Source of the DNA: Rhizobium sp. N324 | GTDB lineage: Bacteria > Pseudomonadota > Alphaproteobacteria > Rhizobiales > Rhizobiaceae | Direction of reading: 5' to 3' | Assembly: GCF_001664485.1 (NCBI RefSeq) | Contig: NZ_CP013632.1 | Span: 248,001 to 312,000 of the forward strand | Length of the DNA: 64,000 nucleotides | Part shown: positions 55,574 through 63,396 of the stretch, in pieces | Layout of the letters: each line of letters begins with the position of its first letter | How positions within the stretch are numbered: the first letter of the stretch is position 1 | The notes under the pieces: model-generated | What the model saw: only the letters and a program-made list of their open reading frames with translations | What the model was told of the DNA's origin: nothing | The model's database searches: none | Made by a program: the position numbers and the translations under genes

Positions 55574-56437
55574 CTATGGCATGACCATTGCACCGGCGGT
55601 TTCCGGGGAGCCGAGGATCTCGTCCAGCTGCCTGACCAGCATGCGGTCGCCCTCAACGTCGTCGGCCAGCCTGGAGAAAACCTCAGCCATGCCCCGAAAA
55701 ACCGTCGCAGCCGGATCATCCTCTCCCAGGAAATCGGCGATCTCCTGCATTTCGGCGACCCAGCGATAGGCTTTCGGATACATGTCGGGAATGGATTTCG
55801 ACAGCTTGCGGTCGACGTCGGGGAGGCTTTCGGCGAGTTCGGCCTTCAGGCTTTCGGCAGCGCCGGAGCGCGATGCGGCAAGCAGCATAGCCGCGCCGAG
55901 GCCGGTAAATCCCTTGTTGATGCCGGCGTAACACATCTTCAGCGCCGAAGCCGCGCCGAGCGGTCCATCGAGCCCGCGGACCCGCAAGCCGTAATCTTCG
56001 AGCAGCCTGCTCCGCCCAGCGCTATCGCCACTGACATAGAGGGTCGGACCTGGTTTGCCGGCAGCCGGCGGCCCGCCGATGATGGCGCCGTCAAGCACGT
56101 CCACCCGGCTGCCTTCGAACCTTGCCGCCAGCGCCTGCATCGTTTTCGGCGCAATCGCGTTGAGGTCGATAAAGGGCGGCGGCTGCAATCCCGACGATAT
56201 GTTTGCGACGAGCTCGGCAACACCTATCGCTTCCGCCGGCGGAACGATCGACAGGACGAGGTCGGCTTTCGCCAGATCCTGCCTGCTGACCGGCACCATG
56301 CCGGCGGCCTTAGCCCGTGCAATCGTCCGCTCGCTACGGCCTTCGAGACAGGTCAGCACCGTGGCGCCATGGTCGATAAGTCGTTTGGCGACAGCGCTTC
56401 CCATGGCGCCCGCTCCGATAATCGCAAAATCCGGCAT
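55574..56437 (-). CDS. NAD(P)-dependent oxidoreductase, 6-phosphogluconate/hydroxyisobutyrate dehydrogenase-like
   Basis: A 287-residue enzyme. The Rossmann motif is FAIIGAGAMGSAVAKRLIDH, the substrate loop FIDLNAIAPKTMQALA and DGAIIGGPP, and the catalytic lysine region AASALKMCYAGINKGFTGLG. The C-terminal part looks like DUF1932. The ATG at 56437 is the family start. It is convergent with the Tm-1-like pair, and no shared operator is visible. It may oxidise a hydroxy acid from the same pathway. Confidence 0.85.
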   Translation of the reverse strand: MPDFAIIGAGAMGSAVAKRLIDHGATVLTCLEGRSERTIARAKAAGMVPVSRQDLAKADLVLSIVPPAEAIGVAELVANISSGLQPPPFIDLNAIAPKTMQALAARFEGSRVDVLDGAIIGGPPAAGKPGPTLYVSGDSAGRSRLLEDYGLRVRGLDGPLGAASALKMCYAGINKGFTGLGAAMLLAASRSGAAESLKAELAESLPDVDRKLSKSIPDMYPKAYRWVAEMQEIADFLGEDDPAATVFRGMAEVFSRLADDVEGDRMLVRQLDEILGSPETAGAMVMP

Positions 56438-56569
56438 GTGAACCTCAATGGTATGACGGCAATGCGTGAGAGCTATGGCCGATCGGGCTGCCGTCAACTG
56501 CGACAGTCGGCGACCTCTGGTCTTGAGGGGGCGTTTCCGCCGCGCCGATGGGTCGTTGCGCATTTTTGT

Positions 56570-56583
56570 TTGATTTTGGTCAA
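56570..56583. promoter_or_regulatory. FNR/FixK-type box (TTGAT-TTTG-GTCAA)
   Basis: Matches the FNR/FixK consensus TTGAT-N4-ATCAA at nine of ten arm positions and lies 64 bases before the universal-stress-protein ATG. A palindrome CGATAC-GA-GTATCG follows at 56596-56609. Rhizobial stress proteins of this type are often induced under low oxygen through FixK/FnrN. Confidence 0.7.
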
Positions 56584-56647
56584 AGCAGACACCGTCGATA
56601 CGAGTATCGTGGGGGCGGCTATCTGTATTCTGGGGACATGGATCTCA

Positions 56648-57115
56648 ATGTATCGGACGATCATCTGCGGCATCGGCATGGGTTCCAGGCAAACGGCAAA
56701 CCGCCTGTTGCGCCGGGCGGCGGCGCTGGTGGAGGAAGGCGGAAACATCGTCGTCGTGCACGTCATCGAAAATATCCCGCACCGTCACCTGATGGAGCTT
56801 CCCGAGGAATTCGAAACGACTGCCATCGCCGACGCGGAAAGGAAACTGGCAGCACTCTGCAAGGAGCTCGGGATTCCGGCGACGATCGAGGTTCGCGTCG
56901 GCACGGCCGCCTCCCTGCTCGTCGCGGTCGCCAGGGAGACGTCGGCCGACCTTATTCTGCTGTCATCGCATGCGCGCGATATCACCGACTACATCTTCTC
57001 CTCGATCGTCGACAAGGTCGTGCGCCACGCCGGATGCTCTGTTCTCATCGATCGGCGTTTCGATCGCAGGCACTCCGGCTCGGAATCGCAAGCTGAAGAC
57101 ACAGCACTCCTCTAA
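56648..57115 (+). CDS. Universal stress protein (UspA family)
   Basis: A 155-residue single-domain UspA protein: start MYRTIICGIGMGSRQTANRL, then GNIVVVHVIENIP and the nucleotide-binding end LILLSSHARDITDYIFSSIV, where the usual G-x2-G-x9-G loop is altered. The frame continues far upstream, but the ATG at 56648 fits the family. An FNR/FixK-type box in front suggests induction at low oxygen. Confidence 0.85.
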   Translation: MYRTIICGIGMGSRQTANRLLRRAAALVEEGGNIVVVHVIENIPHRHLMELPEEFETTAIADAERKLAALCKELGIPATIEVRVGTAASLLVAVARETSADLILLSSHARDITDYIFSSIVDKVVRHAGCSVLIDRRFDRRHSGSESQAEDTALL

Positions 57116-57222
57116 TTGGCTTCGAAGACCGGCATGCGGCCTCCCCTCCCCGCCGGCGGCTTGAGAGACTATATCTCTGGTAAGCCAACCGGCAGTATTG
57201 ACTGCCTTGACCGGAGATATGC

Positions 57223-58137
57223 ATGAGCCAGGATCCCTATGAGCTTCTGGGCGTGAAACGGGATGCGACGCAGAAGGATATTCAAAGCGCATTCCGCAAG
57301 CTCGCCAAGAAACTTCACCCCGACCTTAACCCGGGCGACAGAAAGGCTGAGGAACGGTTCAAGGAAATTTCGACCGCCTACGAGATCTTGAGCGATGCGG
57401 AAAAACGCGGACGCTTCGACCGCGGCGAGATCGATATGACGGGCGCCGAGCGGGCGCAGCGCAGTTATTACCGCGACTACGCCTCGGCGAGCGGTCCCGG
57501 CGATCCCTACCGCAACAGTTCCGGCTTTGCCGATTTCGCCGATGCCGACAATTCCTTTGCCAATTTCTTTTCGCGCCGCGCCGGCGGCGGCAGGATGCGC
57601 AGTCAGGGCCAGGACCGGCGTTTCTCCATGGAGGTCGATTTTCTCGAGGCCGTCAACGGCACCCGGACCGAGATCAAGCTGCCGGACGGGCCGCAGCTCG
57701 ATGTGCAGATCCCGCCCGGAACCCGCGACGGCCAGACCTTGCGGCTGCGCGGCAAGGGCGAGCCGGGCATTGGCGGCGGGCCGCCGGGTGATGCCCTCAT
57801 CGAAATCCGCGTGGCTCCCCACCGCTTCTTCACACGCGACGGCGACGACATCCGCCTGGAGCTGCCGATCTCGCTCGGCGAGGCGGTGCTTGGCGGCAAG
57901 GTCCGCGTGCCGACTCCGTCGGGACCGGTCAACCTGACGCTGCCCCCGCACTCGAATACGGGTAAGATCCTGCGTCTCAAGGGCAAGGGTGTCGCCACAC
58001 GCGGCGGCGGGCACGGCGACGTCTATGTCACCCTGAAGATCGTGCTGCCCGACAATCCCGACGAACGGCTGACAGCCCTGATGAAGGAATGGGCGACGGC
58101 ACATCCACACGATCCGAGGAAGAACATGGAGGCTTGA
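57223..58137 (+). CDS. cbpA: DnaJ-class chaperone CbpA
   Basis: A 304-residue type III DnaJ-like co-chaperone. The J domain (residues 4-70, DPYELLGVKRDATQKDIQSA) carries the HPD tripeptide (KKLHPDLNPGD). A Gly/Phe-rich linker and the two C-terminal substrate-binding barrels follow, with no zinc finger. It stimulates DnaK. The chaperone modulator gene follows after 2 bases. Confidence 0.9.
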   Translation: MSQDPYELLGVKRDATQKDIQSAFRKLAKKLHPDLNPGDRKAEERFKEISTAYEILSDAEKRGRFDRGEIDMTGAERAQRSYYRDYASASGPGDPYRNSSGFADFADADNSFANFFSRRAGGGRMRSQGQDRRFSMEVDFLEAVNGTRTEIKLPDGPQLDVQIPPGTRDGQTLRLRGKGEPGIGGGPPGDALIEIRVAPHRFFTRDGDDIRLELPISLGEAVLGGKVRVPTPSGPVNLTLPPHSNTGKILRLKGKGVATRGGGHGDVYVTLKIVLPDNPDERLTALMKEWATAHPHDPRKNMEA

Positions 58138-58139
58138 TC

Positions 58140-58484
58140 ATGGATGATCTCGAATTCCGTCTTTGCTTGAAAATCGATGTCGTCCAGCTCGATCTCTGGA
58201 TCGAACAGGGCTGGCTGATCCCGGAGATGTCGAACGAAGGGCGGCAGTTTCACGACGCCGACGTCGCGCGCGCGCGGCTCATCCTGGACCTGATGGGCGA
58301 TATGGGCGTCAACGAAGCCGGCGTCGATGTCGTCATGGACTTGGTCGACCAGTTACACGGCCTGCGGGCAACGATGGAGAGGCTGATGACCGCCATCGGC
58401 AGGCAGGAGCGGGATGTCCAGCGCCGGCTGTTCGAGAGCCTCGAGGATATCGACCGGTTTGGAACGGCCGGCCGCATGCCTTGA
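58140..58484 (+). CDS. cbpM: Chaperone modulator CbpM
   Basis: A 114-residue MerR-like helical protein (LDLWIEQGWLIPEMSNEGRQ, FHDADVARARLILDLMGDMG) that binds the CbpA J domain and inhibits it. Gene order cbpA-cbpM is as in E. coli. It is convergent with the CdsA-like gene with only 2 bases between stops. Confidence 0.9.
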   Translation: MDDLEFRLCLKIDVVQLDLWIEQGWLIPEMSNEGRQFHDADVARARLILDLMGDMGVNEAGVDVVMDLVDQLHGLRATMERLMTAIGRQERDVQRRLFESLEDIDRFGTAGRMP

Positions 58485-58486
58485 CC

Positions 58487-59416
58487 TCAGGCGGTGAACC
58501 AGTAGCGGACGATATGGAAGAACAGCGGCGCGGCGAAGGTGATGGAGTCGAGACGATCGAGCACGCCGCCATGGCCCTCGATCACATAACCCCAGTCCTT
58601 GGCGTTGAGATCGCGCTTGATGGCCGAGAGCACGAAGCCGCCGAAGAAGCCGGCGACGACGATAACCGTGCTGACGGCAGCCGCCTGCAGGGGTGAGAAC
58701 GGCGTCAGGCGATAGAGCAGCGTTCCGACGAGGATGGCCGAGGCGCCGCCGCCGATCAGGCCTTCGAGGGTCTTCGATGGGCTGATATTCGGCGAGAAAC
58801 GATGTTTTCCGAGAAGCTTGCCCCACACGTACTGGAAGACGTCGCTGAGCTGCACGACGATGACGAGGTAGACGAGAAGAAGCGCCGGCGGCGTTCCGGT
58901 CTCAAGCATCAGCAGTGCGGGCGCATGGCTGATCGAATAAACCGTCAGCATCAGTCCCCATTGCACCCTCGCGGTCCGCGCCAGGAACTCGTTGACGTCG
59001 CCGGTCAGCGTCGCCACCGCCGGCAGTATCAGGAAGGCATAGACCGGGATGAAGATGGAAAAGAGGCCGTACCATAGCGTTCCGAGCAGCACATAGTGCA
59101 GCGGCAGGACGACGAAGAAGGACAGGAACAGTGCCAGGTGATCGCCGCGCCGTGATGGCGTCAGCGTCCAGAATTCGCGCAGCGCCATGAAGGACAGGAA
59201 TGCGAACAGGATGACCACCGCGGTATCGCCGAGCAGGATCGCGCCGCCGAAGACCGCGACCATGATCCACCAGGAGCGGATGCGCGCATTGAGGTTCTGG
59301 ACGGTGGCGACAGAACCGGGTTCGGTCGCGCGCCGCTGCAGGATGAAACCGATGGTGGAGGCGACGGCGAGCAGGCCGAGGATCGCGGCAAGGACGATCG
59401 AAAAAAGGCTGGTCAT
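58487..59416 (-). CDS. CdsA-family phosphatidate cytidylyltransferase (YnbB-like)
   Basis: A 309-residue inner-membrane enzyme with about eight helices. The CTP-transferase signature is in KHRFSPNISPSKTLEGLIGG and FVLSAIKRDLNAKDWGYVIE, GHGGVLDRLDSITFAAPLFF, with the Asp residues that bind metal. It should make CDP-diacylglycerol from phosphatidate. It is last in a three-gene operon joined by ATGA overlaps. It resembles the second CdsA-type paralogue (YnbB) rather than the housekeeping one. Confidence 0.87.
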   Translation of the reverse strand: MTSLFSIVLAAILGLLAVASTIGFILQRRATEPGSVATVQNLNARIRSWWIMVAVFGGAILLGDTAVVILFAFLSFMALREFWTLTPSRRGDHLALFLSFFVVLPLHYVLLGTLWYGLFSIFIPVYAFLILPAVATLTGDVNEFLARTARVQWGLMLTVYSISHAPALLMLETGTPPALLLVYLVIVVQLSDVFQYVWGKLLGKHRFSPNISPSKTLEGLIGGGASAILVGTLLYRLTPFSPLQAAAVSTVIVVAGFFGGFVLSAIKRDLNAKDWGYVIEGHGGVLDRLDSITFAAPLFFHIVRYWFTA

Positions 59417-60033
59417 GCGGTGCGCCCTCCGTCTGCCAGCTCGATGATCGCGGCGCGGGCGCGGGCCAGGAAGGCGTCCTTGCCTTCGCCCGGTTCGACG
59501 CGCAGCGGCTTGCCGAAGCGCGCCGTGCAGGTGATCGGTACGATCAGCATGCTTCCCTTGGGCAGGATGCGCTGCAGATTGTCGAGATGGATCGGCACAA
59601 GATCGACATCGGGGAAGCGGCAGGCAAGGCGATAGATGCCGCTGCGGAACGGGGCGATCTCATCGGTAGAGCTTCTCGTTCCCTCGGGAAAAATCAGGAT
59701 CGAACGCCCTTCCTCGAGCAGGCGCTCGAGCGGCTCCAGCGGGTTGCTGTCCGGCAGAGGCTTGCGGTCGATCAGGACGGCGCGAAGGCCCTTCTCCGCG
59801 ATGAAACGGCGAAAGGCGCTCGTACCCCAATAGTCTCGCGCCGCAACCGGATGGGTCAGCCGCCGCACCTGATACGGCAGGGCGGCCATGACGGCCACCG
59901 TATCGACATGGCTGTTGTGATTGGCGAAATAGATGCGGCGGCGCGTGTCGGGCGTGCAGCCCCGCCACTCGCTTCGGGCGCCGACCATGATACGGACGAA
60001 CAATACAAGGAGGCGACGGACAAGCGCGGTCAT
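59413..60033 (-). CDS. 1-acyl-sn-glycerol-3-phosphate acyltransferase (PlsC-like)
   Basis: A 206-residue acyltransferase with motif I NHNSHVD (H-x4-D), motif II LRAVLIDRKPL and motif III FPEGTRSS. The ATG at 60033 overlaps the CDP-alcohol transferase stop, and its own stop overlaps the CdsA-like start. It should convert lysophosphatidate to phosphatidate, the substrate of the CdsA-like enzyme. Confidence 0.88.
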   Translation of the reverse strand: MTALVRRLLVLFVRIMVGARSEWRGCTPDTRRRIYFANHNSHVDTVAVMAALPYQVRRLTHPVAARDYWGTSAFRRFIAEKGLRAVLIDRKPLPDSNPLEPLERLLEEGRSILIFPEGTRSSTDEIAPFRSGIYRLACRFPDVDLVPIHLDNLQRILPKGSMLIVPITCTARFGKPLRVEPGEGKDAFLARARAAIIELADGGRTA

Positions 60034-60659
60034 AGTCTCTCCAGCGAATGGGAAAGCGTTATCGTACGGGTGATGCAGGTGACGAGGCTGCCGGCGGCGA
60101 TGATGGCTGAGCTCAGGATCAGCGACCAATGGCTGGCGGACACCAGCGTCTCGATGCTCTGGGCAACGAGGCCGGCCGTCAGCACCGCCATGCGGCGCTG
60201 CTTGGCCATGATGCCGCTGAAGTCCTGGGCGAGGCCGACCGATCCGCCGAAGACCCTGATATAGGCGGTGAGTGCGGCAAGCAGCGCGGACAGCCAGCCG
60301 AGCGAGGGAAAGCCGCAGGCATAACCGGCCGCGACGAGCAGCAGACTGTCGGCAATCCGGTCGGGGAACTCGTTGTAGATCGGCCCGCTTCTGGTTTTCT
60401 TTCCGCCTTCGATCGCGACCATGCCGTCAAGCAGATTGCAGACGAGCCGCAGCTGCACCGAGAACGCTGCGCCGATCATGGCGATCGGATGGGTCGTGAG
60501 CAGGATCAGCGCCGCGCCGATGCCGGCAAACAGGATCGAAAAAAGCGAAATGCCGTTCGGCGTCACACCGGTGCGCGCCAGCCATGCGCTCATGCCGATC
60601 GCCCAGGACGACGACCGGCTCGCGATCGGCCGCCGCGAGGCGTCCTCTTCTTCACCCAT
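60030..60659 (-). CDS. CDP-alcohol phosphatidyltransferase family protein with a divergent active-site motif
   Basis: A 209-residue membrane protein with about six helices. The family motif D-x2-DG-x2-AR-x8-G-x3-D-x3-D appears as NLLDGMVAI, then G-PIY-N-EFP-D: the first and third Asp are Asn and the Arg is Ile. The spacing is exact, so the fold is kept but chemistry may differ. The ATG at 60659 is preferred over longer upstream frames. It opens the operon with the PlsC-like and CdsA-like genes, an arrangement like ynbA-ynbB. Confidence 0.82.
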   Translation of the reverse strand: MGEEEDASRRPIASRSSSWAIGMSAWLARTGVTPNGISLFSILFAGIGAALILLTTHPIAMIGAAFSVQLRLVCNLLDGMVAIEGGKKTRSGPIYNEFPDRIADSLLLVAAGYACGFPSLGWLSALLAALTAYIRVFGGSVGLAQDFSGIMAKQRRMAVLTAGLVAQSIETLVSASHWSLILSSAIIAAGSLVTCITRTITLSHSLERL

Positions 60660-60988
60660 TTTCTTGTTACCCCAGCCCGATAGCCTTCTGCATACTCTGC
60701 CAATGCCGCCGCGCCAAGCCCTGCAGATCCGGTCTGGAGCCCGTTCGCCACGAAGCCAAGAGCGCGTTTCTTGAAGCGAGGAAATCTGAACCGAAAAGCA
60801 CGGTGGCATCGGGGATGCAGCCTGCCATGCCGTGTTCCTTGCGCCAAGTCGCGACGCCGGAAAAACGGCGTACAATGAACGAGCACAAGGGGCTGATCAG
60901 CCTGATTTTTAAGCCCGCTCTCTCCTTGACACATTTTTAGGCGCTACTATGATTTTTGAACCGGATGGTAAAAAAAGGGGAGCAATCG
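60660..60988. other. Gene-free region upstream of the BMP-family operon
   Basis: A 329-base gap between divergent genes. Its left 230 bases show nothing convincing on either strand. The right end holds the promoter listed separately. Confidence 0.5.
60926..60953 (+). promoter_or_regulatory. Sigma-70-type promoter of the BMP-family operon
   Basis: TTGACA (60926-60931) and TATGAT (60948-60953) are 16 bases apart and lie 36 bases before the binding-protein ATG. An AGGGGAG ribosome-binding site follows at about 60976-60982. Confidence 0.6.
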
Positions 60989-61975
60989 ATGACCAAAGAC
61001 ATCCTGATTTCACGACGGGCAATGATCGCATCGGGCATTGCGCTCGGAGTGAGCAGCTTCGCCCCGCTCGCAAGGGCCGCCGCCCCGCTGAAAGTTGCCG
61101 GCATTCATGCCTCGCCGGTTGAAAACGCCTGGAATTCCTGTCTTCACAAGGCCCTTCAGGACGCTGCCAAGGAAGGCGTCATCGAATATGTCTTTTCCGA
61201 AGGTGTCTCCGGCACCGACTATCCGCGCGCCATGCGCGAATATGCCGAACAGGGTAACAAGCTGATCATCGGCGAAGCCTATGCGGTGGAGAAGGAGGCC
61301 CGGCAGGTCGCGGCCGACTATCCCGAGACCGCCTTCGTGCTGGGTTCGAGCGGCGAGCAGGCCGGCGACAATTTCGGCGTCTTCGGCACATGGAATCATG
61401 ACGGCGCCTATCTGGCCGGCATGCTTGCGGGCAAGATGACCAAGTCGAACGTCGTCGGTTCGGTCGGCGCCATTCCGATCCCCGAGGTCAACATGCTGAT
61501 CAATGCCTTTGCCGCGGGCGTCAAGGCTGTCAATCCCGACGCAAAGCACCTCGTCTCGTTCATCGGTACCTTCTTCGACCCGCCGAAGGCCCGCGAGGCC
61601 GGCCTCGCCCAGATCGACGCCGGCGCCGATATCCTGTTCGGCGAGCGCATCGGCACGGCCGATGCCGCCAAGGAACGCGGCATCAAGTCGGTCGGTTCGC
61701 TGGTCGATTATACGCCGCGCTATCCCGATACGGTGTTTGCCAACGCCATGTGGTATTTCCGCCCGATCCTCAATGCCGCGATCGCCGATGTCGCCGCCGG
61801 CAAACCGGTCGGCAGGAACTACACGTCCTACGGCCTGATGAAGGAAGGCGGCAGCGATATCGTCTTCGTCAAGGGCGTGGCGCCTGCCGAGGCTGAGGCC
61901 GCGATGGAGGCCAAGCGGGCGGAGATCAAGGCCGGCACCTTCGAAGTTCCGAAGATGATGGAAGAGCCGAAGTAG
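60989..61975 (+). CDS. BMP-family ABC transporter substrate-binding protein
   Basis: A 328-residue binding protein of the basic-membrane-protein/PnrA family (nucleosides and related compounds). The N-terminus ISRRAMIASGIALGVSSFAP has twin arginines and may be a Tat signal. The fold follows (VAGIHASPVENAWNSCLHKA, FGVFGTWNHDGAYLAGMLAG, SLVDYTPRYPDTVFANAMWY). An amidase and an ATPase gene follow at 8 bases and a 4-base overlap. Confidence 0.88.
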   Translation: MTKDILISRRAMIASGIALGVSSFAPLARAAAPLKVAGIHASPVENAWNSCLHKALQDAAKEGVIEYVFSEGVSGTDYPRAMREYAEQGNKLIIGEAYAVEKEARQVAADYPETAFVLGSSGEQAGDNFGVFGTWNHDGAYLAGMLAGKMTKSNVVGSVGAIPIPEVNMLINAFAAGVKAVNPDAKHLVSFIGTFFDPPKAREAGLAQIDAGADILFGERIGTADAAKERGIKSVGSLVDYTPRYPDTVFANAMWYFRPILNAAIADVAAGKPVGRNYTSYGLMKEGGSDIVFVKGVAPAEAEAAMEAKRAEIKAGTFEVPKMMEEPK

Positions 61976-61983
61976 CTCGGCTG

Positions 61984-63396
61984 ATGCAGGGCGATGCGAC
62001 GGAACTGGCGGCAGCGATCAGGCATGGCAGTCTGAGCGCTGCAGAAGCGATGCAGATCTCCCTCGAGGCTGCCGCGCGGCATGAGCCGCTCGGCGCGATC
62101 GCCTATCTCGACGGCGCCATGGGTCTCGCCGCGGCGCAGGCCTGCGACCGGGAGCGGCAGAGCGCGCCCGAGCATTTCTCGGCGCGACCCTTTGCCGGCG
62201 TGCCCACCTTGGCGAAGGATCTTGGCGGTCCCTTCCGCGGACTGCCGGTAACGGCCGGTTCCCGCCTCTTCGAGAGAAAGGGCGGCGGAGCCGACTCCGA
62301 TCTCGCTTCGCGGTTCCGCGACGCCGGCTTCTGTCTGTTCGGCCTGACGACGAGCCCGGAATTCGGCCTTTCGCTCGCCAGCGAACCGGCAATCGGGCCT
62401 GTCTGCCGCAACCCGCTCGATCCGGCCCGCACCGCCGGCGGCTCGTCCGGCGGTGCGGCGGCAGCGGTTGCCGCCGGAATCGTGGCGATTGCCCATGCCA
62501 CCGATGCCGGCGGCTCGATCCGCGTGCCCGCCGCCTGCTGCGGCCTTGTCGGAATGAAGCCGACCCGCGGCGCTATCCCCGGCGGACCATCTTTCGGCAA
62601 TCATCTTGCCGGCATCGCGAGCGAACTGGCGGTCTGCCGCTCGGTGCGGGATACGGCGCTGATTTTTGACCGGCTGAGCGGCAATGCACGTGGACCCGTC
62701 CCGAATTCCTCTCCCATCGATTTCGACACCGGCCGTTTGCGGATCGGCCTGTTGACCGACACCGGACCGGCCCACCCGACCGAGGGTGATCGCCTTGCGG
62801 CCGTCGCGGACGCGGCACGTGCGCTCGAGAAGGACGGGCACGTCATCGTTCCATTGGCCTGGGCCGACTTCGAATGGAGCGTCGCCGCCAGCAGCCGTGC
62901 CTTTGCCGATATCGTCTCCGTCAACCTCGCAGCCCTCATCGAGACGGCAGCGCTTGAAGAAAGCAAGGCCGAGCCTCTCACACAGGCTTTTGCGATGCGC
63001 GGACGGGCGCTTTCAGCCGCCAGGCTCTGGCATACGCTGAACGATGCAGTTCTGGTGAGCCATGCGGTCTGGGGGCTGTTCGATACGGTCGATTGCATCC
63101 TGATGCCGATGCTCGCCTCCGCGCCGCTTGCGATCGGCTCGTTTCCGTCCGATCATGCCGACACCGATCTGCATCTGGAGCGAATGACCGCGTTTGCGCC
63201 GCTTGCCTGCCTTGCCAATGTTTCGGGTTTTCCTGCTTTGACGCTGCCTTTCGGAGAGGATGAGCATGCCATGCCGCTGCCGGTGCAGCTCATGATGCCG
63301 ATGGGTCACGAGCCGGGGCTTCTGTCGCTGGCGGCACGCCTGGAGGCGGAGGGGCGATGGCAGCACCGTTTTCCGGTGGCGGGGTTGCTGTCATGA
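61984..63396 (+). CDS. Amidase (amidase-signature family)
   Basis: A 470-residue hydrolase. The Ser-cisSer-Lys triad is visible: Lys in GVPTLAKDLGGPF, and both Ser in RTAGGSSGGAAAAVAAG with DAGGSIRVPAACCGLVGMKP. It lies inside the transporter operon, between the binding protein and the ATPase, and overlaps the latter by 4 bases. It should hydrolyse the amide bond of the imported compound in the cytoplasm. The substrate is unknown. Confidence 0.9.
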   Translation: MQGDATELAAAIRHGSLSAAEAMQISLEAAARHEPLGAIAYLDGAMGLAAAQACDRERQSAPEHFSARPFAGVPTLAKDLGGPFRGLPVTAGSRLFERKGGGADSDLASRFRDAGFCLFGLTTSPEFGLSLASEPAIGPVCRNPLDPARTAGGSSGGAAAAVAAGIVAIAHATDAGGSIRVPAACCGLVGMKPTRGAIPGGPSFGNHLAGIASELAVCRSVRDTALIFDRLSGNARGPVPNSSPIDFDTGRLRIGLLTDTGPAHPTEGDRLAAVADAARALEKDGHVIVPLAWADFEWSVAASSRAFADIVSVNLAALIETAALEESKAEPLTQAFAMRGRALSAARLWHTLNDAVLVSHAVWGLFDTVDCILMPMLASAPLAIGSFPSDHADTDLHLERMTAFAPLACLANVSGFPALTLPFGEDEHAMPLPVQLMMPMGHEPGLLSLAARLEAEGRWQHRFPVAGLLS

